From NCBI RefSeq assembly GCF_021130785.1, contig NC_060214.1, positions 45,211,001 through 45,275,000 of the forward strand: 64,000 nucleotides of DNA, written 5' to 3'. Each line of letters opens with the position of its first letter. Position 1 is the first letter of the stretch. Under the pieces are notes generated by a model. The model did no database searches. It was not told the origin of the DNA and saw only the letters and a list, made by a program, of their open reading frames with translations. A program made the position numbers and the translations under genes. Shown here piece after piece: positions 1 to 11,200 of this stretch. This DNA is from Homalodisca vitripennis. Its lineage: Eukaryota > Arthropoda > Insecta > Hemiptera > Cicadellidae.

Positions 1-1490
1 TTAAAAATGAATAATTTAAAATTCATGGATCAGAACTATCTCAAAATTAATGGAACGGCGATGGGTACTCGAATGGCCTCATCATACGCTAACCTTTTTA
101 TGGGATTTGTAGAAGAAAATTTTCTTAAAACTCAAAATTTCCTTCCTTTACTGTGGCTAAGATAGGTATATAGGTGACATTTTTGTAGTCTGGAATCATG
201 GGTTAGAGAAACTTCATCATTTCCTTGATAGTTTAAATAAATTTTCGTGTCTTAACTTTAATTGGAATATTAATCACAAAATCGTCACTTTTTTGGATGT
301 TGAAGTTTTTCTAGAAAATCGTATTTTAAAAAACAAAATACATGTTAAGGGTACTAATAAAATGAATTACTTACATTACTTTAGCTGACATCCAAATCAT
401 GTAAAAAAGTACATTCCAAAAAGTCTTTCCATTAGAACCAAATCCTTATGTAAATACGCTTCAGATTTCAAAATTTACAAAAGCAAACTTACTAAAGCTT
501 TTTCTAACAGGGGATACCCTAAAAAACTTTTAAACCGGTAGCTCAGACAACCAAAAAAGGTTACAAATATTCCAAATCACTTCCAAAATGATCCTAAATT
601 TATAATAAAATTTTATCCTGGTTTGCACTAATTCAATAGAGTTATGAAAATTGGCTATGAACTTTTAAAAAACTCGCCCTTAACTGAGAAATTATTTTTT
701 CAGGCCACCTATAATAGTATTTAAGAGACCTAAAAATTTGAATTGAATAATATGCTTGCAAGGCCCAAAATTCATGTTGGAAATTTATGAAAATCCATCT
801 TTTGGCTGTGAACCATGTAATAAACCACGTTGTGGTATTTGCAAAATTATGGATAAGACCGATTAATTCCAAAGTAGCGTCAAACTAAAAAACTTATCCA
901 ATAGCTGGTAAACTGGACTGTACCTCCTACAATTCAATTTACCAGCTAACCTGTAGGTTTCGTCCCAAAGACGACATTGGGCAAACTTCAAATTCTTTGC
1001 GGGTAAGAATGACCGATCACCGTTTTTGTATCAATCACAAAGACGACAAAAACCAGTAGCCTTACACGCTGTTCACCACAGCAAAAGCTTTGAGGATTGT
1101 TATGAACTCAAAGCTATAAGCAAAATTACTCCTTGTGAAAACAGCTCTCGAAATGATTTAAATTTAAGGAATAATGAATAGGCACACCAACTTATATTAA
1201 AATCAAAACAACCATACGGACTTAACATTCGCAAAATTATTGTTTTCCACTTGAATAATTAGATTGTGATATACAAATTTACCTAAATTCAAAATTATAT
1301 TATATTATGTTATTATTGTTAAATTAACAACTAATCAAAACTGGTTTACATGTCAAAATTGTATTTACATTTAGAAGGTTTATTATTAGGTGTTTCTTCT
1401 TTAGTTTGTTTATTTTATTCTATGTATGTTTTAAAAGTGTACTTGAACAAGTTGTTAATTACAACGAAATATTTTACGAAAAAAATTGTA
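1..1490 (+). mobile_element. Penelope-like retroelement copy 1, decayed, 5' end outside window
   Basis: This is a broken copy of a Penelope-like element (PLE), read across several frameshifts and stops. Positions about 1-640 give reverse-transcriptase-like peptides. These include [19 protein letters not shown], then RYIGDIFVVW around 160-195 in place of the usual Y-(V/I)-D-D catalytic box, then FLDVEVF and a degenerate HPNHVKKYIP stretch after an in-frame TGA near 386. About 798-846 encodes a Cys-rich linker (GCEPCNKPRCGIC). About 925-1255 resembles a GIY-YIG endonuclease (IYQLTC then GQT, then R..DH). RT followed by GIY-YIG is the hallmark of endonuclease-bearing PLEs. About 1260-1490 is a 3' UTR that aligns with the 3' UTR of the minus-strand copy at 43.1-43.3 kb. 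The many stops and the D-to-G change show it is dead. Confidence 0.85.
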
Positions 1491-1515
1491 GTTTTCTTAT
1501 GAAACTGTCCTAAGA

Positions 1516-1517
<2 letters not shown>

Positions 1518-1611
<94 letters not shown>
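1518..1611. repeat. (TA)n(TG)n compound microsatellite
   Basis: About 17 TA units run directly into about 29 TG units, starting some 30 bp after the PLE 3' UTR. No coding potential. Confidence 0.97.
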
Positions 1612-1613
<2 letters not shown>

Positions 1614-1829
1614 CTTTAAATAACGCAACAAGAGACAAATGTTAGTATGGTATGTTACATATAAACTAGATCAATATAAGTTATTACGGGATAATTAAGC
1701 AAACCCGCTTCTAGGCACCCACTTTCCAAAAATAAAAGAATTGCTAAGTATTTAGGCCATCTTGAAAAATGTATATTATACAATCTAAATAAATGATTGA
1801 TAAAATCCTGTACAATTAAAAAAATTATG

Positions 1830-2018
1830 ATTAAATCCTGGACCGCTAGGATTTAAGTTTATTTAGACTGTAACAGACGTTTTCTTTTTGTCAATTTCGT
1901 TTTGTGCTAGCCATCTCGACTTGATTCCATGGCTAAAAATTCCGAGCCAAATCTGTATTGTGTACATAAAACTATGTAAATAATCGAAGTAATAAATTCA
2001 TATTCTATTCTATTCTAA
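1830..2018 (+). mobile_element. Possible non-LTR (LINE) retrotransposon 3' end
   Basis: The segment ends with GTAAATAATCGAAGTAATAA followed by a short TTCTA-type tandem tail (about 2000-2016). This kind of 3' end, a terminal A/T-rich motif plus a simple-repeat tail, is typical of CR1- or Jockey-type LINEs. No reverse transcriptase reading frame is visible upstream, so it would be a strongly 5'-truncated copy. The assignment rests on the tail alone. Confidence 0.4.
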
Positions 2019-3230
2019 AATAAACCATCGTTTATATAAATTACAAGGAAACATTCCGTTGTTGTAAAACAAATGTTTTAATAAATTGTGCATATTAAAA
2101 ATCTCTGTATGTTATATTACTAAATGATAAATATTGTTACACTGCTGGTAACATATATTAGTATAAAACTAAAGAGACATATATGCTGGAAAAGGGAAAC
2201 AGATTACGAATTCACTATCTTGACCATCATAAGATTATTTATAAATATTCTTATAAAAAGGCGTTGTGTTTTAGTTTTGCAATGACGTATGAGTATACTA
2301 AGCCGTTTGCTCCGTAACAGGCATCGCTACATTCAAGAAGGAATGTATCTATCTTGAAGCTGTCCCTAAATTAGTTTTCAAACTTTTTTTCCGAAAGTGT
2401 TATACTTTTTGGTAACACATTATAACGACAGAAAATTTTCAAAATCCCATTACCGTTTAAAGTCACTCCATCGTCAATAAGAAAGTTTAATGAAAACATT
2501 TACTTCCTAGGTTTTCTCTTTTTGGCAAATTGCACTGATGAAATGATCGAAATTTGGTGTTAATAATATATTCGTTCTTACTCTAAAATGGTTATTAACG
2601 ATCATTATATGATTACTGAGAAAAGACTCGTCGGCTTGTGTAATGGGATGGTATTTTCTGTAATTAACTTGTTACAAATTAATATTTCCCTCGTTATAAA
2701 GGGTTATAGTGATACAGTAATTCTTTTTTGAAAAATATTTATTTAACCGTCTATAATGACTTCACTGAAAACAGAAATTAAAAGAAATGGTAGCAAAATT
2801 ATAAACCAATATAAAAGAGGTGAGACAACAGTGTGATTTTTTCAATAAATACATTATTGGGTAACAGCTTCCAGGAAGCATTATATTTTTAATAATTTAG
2901 GGCTAAAGGGAATATTTCTTTAATTAACTATTATTTAAGTTTATTATATATTTTTATAAATATTTAAAAATAACTTTTATTTTTATATAAATATTTTTAA
3001 AATCTCTAGTTATTATGTACATATTGTTCAAATCCATAATTTAAACAGTTTTTCACTGGGCGTTATATAAAACCTCACGATATTCTGTGTCAAATTGATA
3101 TCACACCTTATAGAATAGTAAATAGTTTATTCTATTTTTCTTTGTTCATGCATTTTGTCCAGTAATTAAGACCTAAATTCTAATAAAACTATTACACTAT
3201 TATAAAACAGGTTAGGTTTTACACGATGAA
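2019..3230. other. AT-rich DNA, no gene seen
   Basis: All frames are closed by frequent stops, and no RNA gene or recognisable element is visible. Confidence 0.6.
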
Positions 3231-3234
3231 CTAA

Positions 3235-3415
3235 ACCCCATATTACAGTTGGAAGGTTCAGGTCTGTTAACAACAGTAAGTTGATGTATTAACATTAGAG
3301 AGTCACGGCACGTTCCAGCAATATTGCAGTTTTGTCAGACAACCAACGTTGGCGTGTACTTTAATTTAACTTGTCATAGAGTTAGTGATGTGGTTTTATT
3401 ATTTTAATACCACGA
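3235..3415 (+). repeat. Duplicated block A, copy 1
   Basis: This aligns by eye with 15488-15670 and, in part, with 22895-22995, all on the same strand. The core at 3299-3353 differs from the 15.5 kb copy at 2 of about 55 positions (TTCCAGC versus TTTTAGC), while flanks are clearly more diverged. No open frame is shared by the copies, so it looks non-coding. Its origin is unknown; it could be an old interspersed element or part of a segmental duplication. Confidence 0.75.
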
Positions 3416-5764
3416 TCAATTAATAGTTCAGTTGTAATGAAAGCTAATTTGAATTGAATTATTACTCATTTGAAACCATGTTGATTTACAGAATATTAAT
3501 AATTGTAGAATATAGATTTATTTATTTGAAAAATGCATAATATGGAAGATAGCAGTGACACAAAATGGAAAATACAAAGAACATTTCCGGTAAAATCCCG
3601 TTTCCTTCAAAACCTTCTATTGTTCAAAACAAACTTCAAACAAAACACCAAGATAGTAACAGATAGTATGCTTATAAAACGAATCCAATAACATGGATTA
3701 ATTACATATAAATTCGTGATTATTAAATCATATAATAATCCTACTTATCACATTCAAGATGGAAAATAAAACATTAATCTCACCAAACGTACAGTAACTT
3801 TTAATTTTTCAACACATTATAAAGATTTAATTTTAATAATACAAAATCACTGATTCGATTATTTACGTACTCCGTACTTTATAGGTACAGTATGCAAATT
3901 AGTAAATTATTCTTATTTAAAACTAAAACATACGTATCAGGTCAAATGTACTAACAGGCCTTACTTAAGAGAATATTTATGACAATTTATTTTAATTCAT
4001 CAAATACATTAGTGTCATACTATAACAAAAAATAAAGGTCAGTGAATTAAAAAGTCCTTTTAAAAATTCTACCCTTTATGATCTTTCCCTCCAACTAGCT
4101 AAAAATGTGTGAAATATAATTTTAGAGGTTTAAGAATGCTATGCATTGTTTATTGACATCAATACCTCACCATAAATTTATATTTGTATGACACATTAAA
4201 TATACCTTAATTATAAACTTTAATGGTTATTACTCGCTATATCCGTTTTGTTTGTTATATCCTGGATCCATCAGAGCTGTTTCAGAATCTTTGCATTATC
4301 TAACAATCCATCTGTACGGTACCTCTTAACGGAAAATCCCTAGAGACTTAAAACCCTAGGTACATGGGTTGCTTTAGGTCCAAGCAAGAACCTTATTGAT
4401 CTTAGGGTAAAAACGTCAAAGGGCAGTCCTTTCGACTATTGTCTGTTTGTGTTAAAAATTGTTGGTTACTTTCTATTCGGTCCTTCAATACTCAGTAGTA
4501 TTAGGTTTGTTGTTTAATATATTTATTTCTTCAAGATATTTCAAATTACATTTGAATGGATTTATTGAATGCATACATTTTTTGCCTGATTCTTTGAGAA
4601 GATGACAATTGCCCGGAAGATTAGAAATTAGTTTAAACACCGTTGTCTTATTAAGAGATTATTTTTTTTTAAGTTAAAAAGGAAAAGTAATCACGACGCT
4701 TTAACATTCTTCAGCAGTTCTGAGTTTACTCTATATTGGTTTGTTATATTAGGTCATCGCATAAATTGTCTATCCTGAAACAAGTCCCTTTGGATCGTCA
4801 TTTCGTTCCATTATGTCAGCAGTTTTTGAAGCCAGAACTCTATCTCTACTGTCATGCAAGATGTATGCTCGAAGTCTTTTTATTAATTGAACTATTATTG
4901 AAAAGCTTAAAATGATGTACCATAATTAAGCGTAATATATATTTCAATATGTTTTTATAAACAAGGTTTTATTTAAAAATCCTGCAACTTAAAATCCTGC
5001 GAATACTACGTACAACGATGTAATATATGAATAAATCATAAGAAGCATGTGAAAAACATGTCTCAAATCCTTTGAAAGTTAAAATATCTATTAACTTATT
5101 TTTTAATATTATTTCATATTTTATATTTTAAACACACTTTGGAGAAGATAAATTATATTGATGTAAATAAAGGATATTCTTAGGTAATTACGAATTTAAG
5201 CCGTTAGCTTTATGCTTATTGCTTACTTGGAATTAAATAACTCCTCCAGTGTGGCTCATCCACTTGCAAGAGAAATACTCTAGGAATTTTTAAACTTATT
5301 TAAAGTGTAATGTATATAATCAAAATACGTAAATTATATAATGTATTTTTATTGTAGTTTGAAATATGCAAATTATTGCTCAGTAACAGATCAGTTCTAT
5401 TATGTACAATATTATGAAAATAATCTAGTATCTAAAAAAAATGTTTCCCTATACATTAATAACCTAGAAAATATCTATTCTATAGGTGGCTATGAACAAC
5501 ACTTTAATAATACGGCACGTTAAATTAAAAATACAAATTTTTCTAATTAAATTTATTAAAATGTTTGAATTATTTACATTTTATGGTAGTATTAACCAGA
5601 TTTTCTTTGATTTCATAAAAGGGAATTAAATGTCTATACAATTCTGTACATTAGTAACCCATAATTAAGTCAAACTTTCAATAAATGAAGTAAATATTAC
5701 GTGTAAATTAGCTCTGACATTTTCCCGCTGTTATTGTATTTCTATAAACACTGTAAATCAAATT

Positions 5765-5822
<58 letters not shown>

Positions 5823-6020
5823 TTATGTTCTACGCTCAGTGTTATTGTCTTTATGTTATAGATTGCCATTATCTTATCATACTATAAAAATTACTGTAAC
5901 GTGTGCCATAGTAAAGTATAATAATAAAATTAGATTATAATCACATATTTCTGTTTTAGTACATAGCAAAATTTTATTTTTGTGACATCAGACAAAAAAG
6001 GGAAAAGATTTTAGTATAAT
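3416..6020. other. AT-rich DNA, no gene seen; one TA microsatellite
   Basis: Only short chance ORFs occur, such as a 60-codon frame at 5341-5523 with no recognisable motif. A (TA)n microsatellite lies at 5766-5820. Confidence 0.6.
5766..5820. repeat. (TA)n microsatellite
   Basis: About 27 TA units. The Ile-Tyr frames it creates are artefacts. Confidence 0.97.
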
Positions 6021-6024
6021 GAAA

Positions 6025-6215
6025 CGGTAGGTGCGAATTACCAATGCATCCAAATGATTTATAGTCCTTGGCAAACAAAATGAAGAATTGTAAGACAAGA
6101 ACCATGAGATCTTAAGATGTTTATATGTGAGGTGGAACGAAGTTCATACTTCAAGGTGGTTTTGTCCTGGCAAAGGATCACGTGATTAGGATGAAATACG
6201 ACAGGAGGTATGCTA
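6025..6215 (+). repeat. Duplicated block B, copy 1
   Basis: This aligns with 18760-18960 and, less well, with 12085-12240. Shared landmarks in order are CATGAGATC, GTGAGG, GAAGTTCATA, GGATCACG and GGATGAAATAC. On the minus strand, copies at 6.1 and 18.8 kb share peptide-like words (VILC, KYEL, SHI, ILRSHG) in one frame, which hints at an old coding remnant. Function unknown. Confidence 0.7.
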
Positions 6216-8555
6216 GTGATCATGCATAGAAGTATACTTCAACACATAAAGTCTCTCAAATTATAGTAGTAACTTATTTGTTTACGCTAAGTTCTATCTT
6301 TACTGAACAGTATCAATTAGAATCATCTAAAAATTTTGTTTTATATTTAGTTGAAGTTTGTCACAAATATCAATACAATATCAATACACTTATTTGGAAA
6401 TGTAGTAAAAGTAAAAGGTTATTTTCATAATATTTCTATATTCATAGAAATGTAATAGCTTCCAACTTTATCAGTGTAAGAGAAATTAACCTTTTGTCTT
6501 ACTTGTCTTAAAAATCGAATTTTAAATCATTGGTACTTTATAAATTTAACATGAAAAAAGCAGTAGTTTAGAAATAGATAAAGAAGTTTTTTACATATGA
6601 ATCATTGAAAATTAATCACATAACTATTATGACTCTTCTATGATAAATTTAATTATATAATTTCAAGATAAAAGAATTCCACGAATTAACCAAGGACATT
6701 TTTGTGTAATTAGGTTTTCTTTTCAAAGGAAAGTGAGAATGAAGGAAAAGTTTTTAAAATATCCTCTTTGATCTATAAAAGTAATTAATGTTTTTCTAAA
6801 AAAACTATCTGTTATGAGCTTCATTTCTCGTTGATACTGTATATTAAGCATAATTTAATTTGAGACCGATGGTAGGCAATATTCTATTTTTAAACAGACC
6901 TTAACATAGTATTGTGCGTTGAAATAAGTTTTAATGCCTGAAGTTTTATGTAACCGAACGTATTTCATATTGGGAGTATTCTGTGGTCCTCGATAAAGTC
7001 CTGGCGTAGATCTTATGAAGAAGGCTTGTTAGATGAATCTCTTATTTAATAGATCCTAGATAATAATAGGTAGATAATTTTTTAATTTGTATCTATTTTT
7101 TTACTGTACATATATACAACTTAGAGCACGCTAATGTTACGGGTTTCAATGATGTATCCCCCCCCCCCCCACCCCCCCCCCCCCCCACCCCCCCCCCCCC
7201 CCACCCCCCCCCCCCCCCACCCCCCCCCCCCCCCACCCCCCCCCCCCCCCACCCCCAGTTAAAAACACATAATTAAGACACTAGATCTCTACAAGGAGGA
7301 AAACTATTAAAAATCCAACCTTTTTCAATATTGAAAAAATACTCTTAGTCCCCTATTTTATTTAGCTCGTTTAAAAATGTGTAAGCCATTGGAGATTGAA
7401 AACCATAAATTTCTTTATCTAAGGTGTAGTAGATCTATTTAACGATACGAAATAGCATAAGCTCAAGAGTTTAACACAAATTCACTTCTTTGTTTCCTTA
7501 TTTGAAAGTTAAGTTTGATAATCAATAAGAGACAAAGGATTGGGATTAGATATCCAGAATTAGTCAGAAAACTGGTTACAGGATATACGAGCTGACAACA
7601 GACAAAATTACGAAATCTGAAAACATTTAGTAGATTTTCCATCGTAAGTCATTTAGTATTAAATTGGTTTTTAACTATACGGAAATCATAACAACTGTTA
7701 TAATTAAATAAGAAGCTCTTCTTCTTACATCGAGTTTAAATAATAAAGATTGATCTATTGTATTACATCTTAAAATGGTTTATTGAAAAGTAATAATATT
7801 CTTGTTAGAAATTGCAGTAGCGGTTTTTAAAACTTTGGCACCAGAAGGTATCAGGCAGGGAACTCTGGTGAGAAAGTTTGTAAAACTTTGTCAAAGGAGA
7901 AAGAATATCTGTATATGTCTTTAAAAAATACGATTATAATAAACATAGTCAAATAAAGTGTAAGGGTAAGTGTAGGTATAAGGACACATGGTTAATAAAA
8001 TTAATAAATTAGTAAATTATTCACTATTTACCTTGAGAACCATTTTTAATTTTGATTTAGTACAATAATTACTAAAACAAAACAGATTAGATCATCGAAA
8101 ACAGAAATATAAGTCACCATATATAGGCCTAATGACAGAAATCCACCAAATTGTGAAGGTTATTGAAGAACTTATAATCTTTTTCATCGAGCTAAAAACC
8201 TAAAAATAGATTTAACAACACACAAAAAGAACGAATAATGAAAACATCTTAGTTGTTAGCATCCCTCTCAACACATATTTTCCAACTGAACCACTATTAT
8301 TTATATTCATTTATGAGTATAGCAGTAGTAGTTAACTGTTTACATCATCTCAAACCATAACAATGCTGGGTCTACCTGCCACAATCATTGCTCAAAGATC
8401 GCTTTTAAAAGCGAGTGTCCTGATAATTTTAAAATATAGTCCTAAGCATTAGGGGAATGATACCGTAGTTATCCTAATAGTAACATATCTAATCGCCCCA
8501 GATTAATAAAAAACATTCAGTGGTTTCAAATTTATTAATATGTCCCCTTTTCTAT
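6216..8555. other. AT-rich DNA, no gene seen; contains a C-rich minisatellite
   Basis: No credible ORF. The only notable object is the C-tract minisatellite at 7158-7257. Confidence 0.6.
7158..7257. repeat. (C15A)n minisatellite, exact 16-bp period
   Basis: After 13 initial C residues, single A residues fall at 7171, 7187, 7203, 7219, 7235 and 7251, giving five perfect repeats of fifteen C plus one A, then five more C. The minus strand is therefore G15T repeated, a strong candidate for G-quadruplex structure. Homopolymer lengths this regular should be checked in raw reads. Confidence 0.95.
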
Positions 8556-8964
8556 GTATGCAATATTCTTTGTACATTTGAAATTGGTGCTTTTTGTAAA
8601 ATATAACACTACCTGATCAAATTATGTAGTTTAAAAGCTGTAATCTTTAAGTCTAAAGACCATTGAATTGGACACTATTAAAATAACTACCTTAGAAAAA
8701 GATATAGTATCTTGCATTCTTTGGACAATTAATATTACCATTAACAGAGCCTTTTCTATGAGCCAGTACCATATCACGGCATCCAACCTGCAATCTCTTG
8801 ACAGTCAACAACAGCGTCATAAAGGGACATGGACACGATTCTGAGATTTCCCCTGAGGTGATCGAGTGTTTCATACGCTCATGATGCAAGATTAAGTTGT
8901 CTTCAGGCATACATTTCTATCCGTCAGTAAGATATAACGGGAATTGCAAATAGAAATGCTGAAA

Positions 8965-9040
8965 TGAAATGAAAATGAAATAAAATATGTCTTTATTAGA
9001 GGTAAAGTTAGGACTATAAGTCCTCTCTAGCATTTAACCT
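8965..9040 (-). mobile_element. SINE 3'-tail fragment
   Basis: The reverse complement matches the tail of the SINE at 53951-54207 and of the fragment at 15000-15115. Shared landmarks are GGTTAA.TG.TAGAGAGG, then a variable short stem, then CCTAACTT, and finally a TAAT/TAAA...AAGACAT ending. It is embedded in block C copy 1 but absent from block C copy 2, so it arrived after the duplication or was lost from the other copy. Confidence 0.65.
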
Positions 9041-9057
9041 CGTAAAAAATTTGGACT

Positions 9058-9058
<1 letters not shown>

Positions 9059-9111
<53 letters not shown>
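9059..9111. repeat. (AT)n microsatellite
   Basis: About 26 units, at the same relative place inside block C as the (TA)n tract at 20609-20671, which suggests the tract predates the block duplication. Confidence 0.95.
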
Positions 9112-9118
<7 letters not shown>

Positions 9119-10289
9119 AACAAAAAAATAAATTTATTTATTTACGTTATAAAAATAATAAAAATAAAATTATCTTACATATCATTAAAACATAACTATT
9201 CATTTACAAGTGTTATAATAATAACTATGAAAGCGTTATTAATACACTTATAGGCCCAAATGAATAAAATATTATACATACCCTAATTAAGCAAGATAAT
9301 GTCTAAAAGCGTATTGATTGTGTTATTTTATTCGTATAAATGAATTATAATCATACTCATGCCACTTTAATATTCTGTCATATTTATCAAATATTACACT
9401 TAAGAATACATGATTTCAGGAGCACGATCTACCACACGTCTGCAATGAATATGAGGTTGTGTGGTGACATATATGTTCTCATTTCTATACTACAGATCTA
9501 GGTTAAAATAAAGAATAAAATCGTTTTTGAGATAAGCAAACAAATATTATTTTATAGTCAGGATGATGACAGCTCTGAACGTAAATAAGCAATATTGACT
9601 TATTCAAATCGTGATTCTTTTATTGGATTTAGTACCAATTCAGCGCTATTATTAAAGTAGTTCCAACAATAATATATGACGTCACATTTATTAAAATATC
9701 TAAATAACAACCTAACCTAACTAAGTAATACCTACTTTGACATTTAACAATATTTTGTGTTTAACAATATATATATATATATACATTATTTTATCTAATA
9801 ATGCTAACATAAGCTGCATGAGCGTTTTGTGTATTGACACCTTTAATACAATAAATCTATATTTGAATAATAGAATGATTTTGAACTAATACGGATCTGC
9901 TACAGTTACACAATTGGAAAAAAGCAGTAAGGTTTCAGATTTTCAAAGTAATATATTTTATTCAACGCAATGGAAGACATTTGAGGTGTCAGATAAATCT
10001 CTAAACTGATTTATAAACTCAATTTATGAACAAAATTCATGTCGACCAGTGATGTTACTCAACGAACCGAATGTTGTTACTTTAAAAAAAAGTTATTTTC
10101 AGTATGTACGTTCTGCTGTTTTAGTATTCAGCGCAGCCGAGTTAAAACTTTCTCTTCGAGCAGGTCTATCCAAGTTAAATCTACAACGTGTACAGCTGAA
10201 ACTCTTGTTTCCCTTTTGTCTGGACTATGTAATACCGTCGTTAAATAATTCCTGTACTCTATACACAATGTTATAGTTGTAATTTGTGC

Positions 10290-10470
10290 AAAGATTTTTA
10301 GAAAATTAGAAACGATTTCTTCATTAATAAAATGTTATAACCATTCATCAGCGGAACACTCGTGTTTAATGACCGAATAAAAACACAAAGTGACGGAAAC
10401 CGACTGTTGGAAAACGGAAATGCCTCAACATTTCAAATGAGAGACAAACAAAGACATATTTTACGATAGT
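10290..10470 (+). repeat. Duplicated block D, copy 1
   Basis: This aligns with 29390-29580. Within it, 10390-10464 matches 29483-29557 at 72 of 75 positions with no gap, far better than the flanks. On the minus strand both copies keep a common open frame with MLRHFRFPT and GFRH in it. That could mean a short conserved peptide, a conserved non-coding element, or a younger interspersed repeat landing at both places. Unknown function. Confidence 0.75.
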
Positions 10471-10699
10471 GGCATTTTCTAAGATTACGTGTAGGTATAA
10501 CTTGCTTTGATCAGTGTATTGGTAAAGATTGTATATATTTGATATTTTGTAGAAATATTTTTCTGCTACTTTTAAGTTAAGTATAAACATGTTATTAGTC
10601 TATATATGTTAAAGTAAATAAAAAAAATAAATTATTTTATTAGTTTTAAAATAACTTGGTTCAACGAAATTAAACATAGTTATTTTTTTTATGAAGAAT

Positions 10700-11200
10700 A
10701 TTATTATGTACGCTCTTGGTAATTGTACCGGCAAAAAGTCATATACCTAATACATTTTTTTTATTTTTGATGGGCTGGGAGTACATAGCATTTACAATGA
10801 AATACTCAACATCTACCATCATAGACAATACGCCAAACAACAAACTGACCCCAAATACTATAGCTCAGTTTTCGAATTACTTCCACAATACGTTTTCTAC
10901 ACAGTGTTATGGAATGGAGATGCTCATCATTTATTAATCTTTTGAAGAAAATTTAATTGCATGATACATCAAGTACTAACAGTTTAAATCTTGAAGTATA
11001 GTAAATTGCTTTATTGAGATACAAAATTTTTAATTTTCAAAATGAAAAATATGTATGTTTACACACATATTTTAAAAGATTTAAATCATTTTCTGTCAAG
11101 GTTTTCAACAGAACAATAATTATGGACAATGTGTCATTATTTAAAACACTAGTATTTTAAGTTATTATAATATTAATAAAAAATGAAGAAATCATGTTAA
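10700..11200 (+). repeat. Duplicated block G, weak copy 1
   Basis: Weakly similar to 30060-31170, and placed after block D as at 29.4-31.2 kb. The clearest match is around 11130-11190 (CATTATTTAAAACACTAGTA, then ATAATATTAATAAA) against about 30503-30545. The 73-codon ORF at 10716-10937 has no recognisable motif and is probably chance. Confidence 0.4.

Larger units (their letters stand above)
8560..10280 (+). repeat. Duplicated block C, copy 1 (about 1.7 kb)
   Basis: This large block aligns along its length with 20160-21690 and in pieces with 31190-31310 and 32280-32890. Conserved landmarks in order are CAACAACAGCGTCATAAAGG (8801-8827), GTGATCGAGTGTTTCAT, ATAATCATACTCATG, CATGATTTCAG, GACAGCTCTGAACGTAAATA, GTGATTCTTTTATT and CAGTACC/AGTACCAATTCA. 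It contains a SINE tail (8965-9040) missing from the 20 kb copy and a (AT)n tract (9059-9111) at the position where the 20 kb copy also has (TA)n. Short ORFs at 8692-8910 and 10039-10276 are not maintained in the other copies, so I treat the block as non-coding. Confidence 0.8.

Noticed and set aside
7158..7257. A CRISPR-like or regulatory array of short regular repeats
   Set aside because: There are no spacers; it is a simple C-rich minisatellite in eukaryotic DNA.
8692..8910. 72-codon minus ORF in block C copy 1
   Set aside because: The frame is broken in the copy at 20.4 kb, so it is not a conserved coding sequence.
9705..9735. CCTAACCTAACTAAG, considered as an insect telomeric (TTAGG)n repeat
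   Set aside because: Only about two units; chance is sufficient.
10039..10276. Two overlapping plus-strand ORFs in block C copy 1
   Set aside because: The homologous part of block C copy 2 (about 21.4-21.7 kb) does not preserve either frame.
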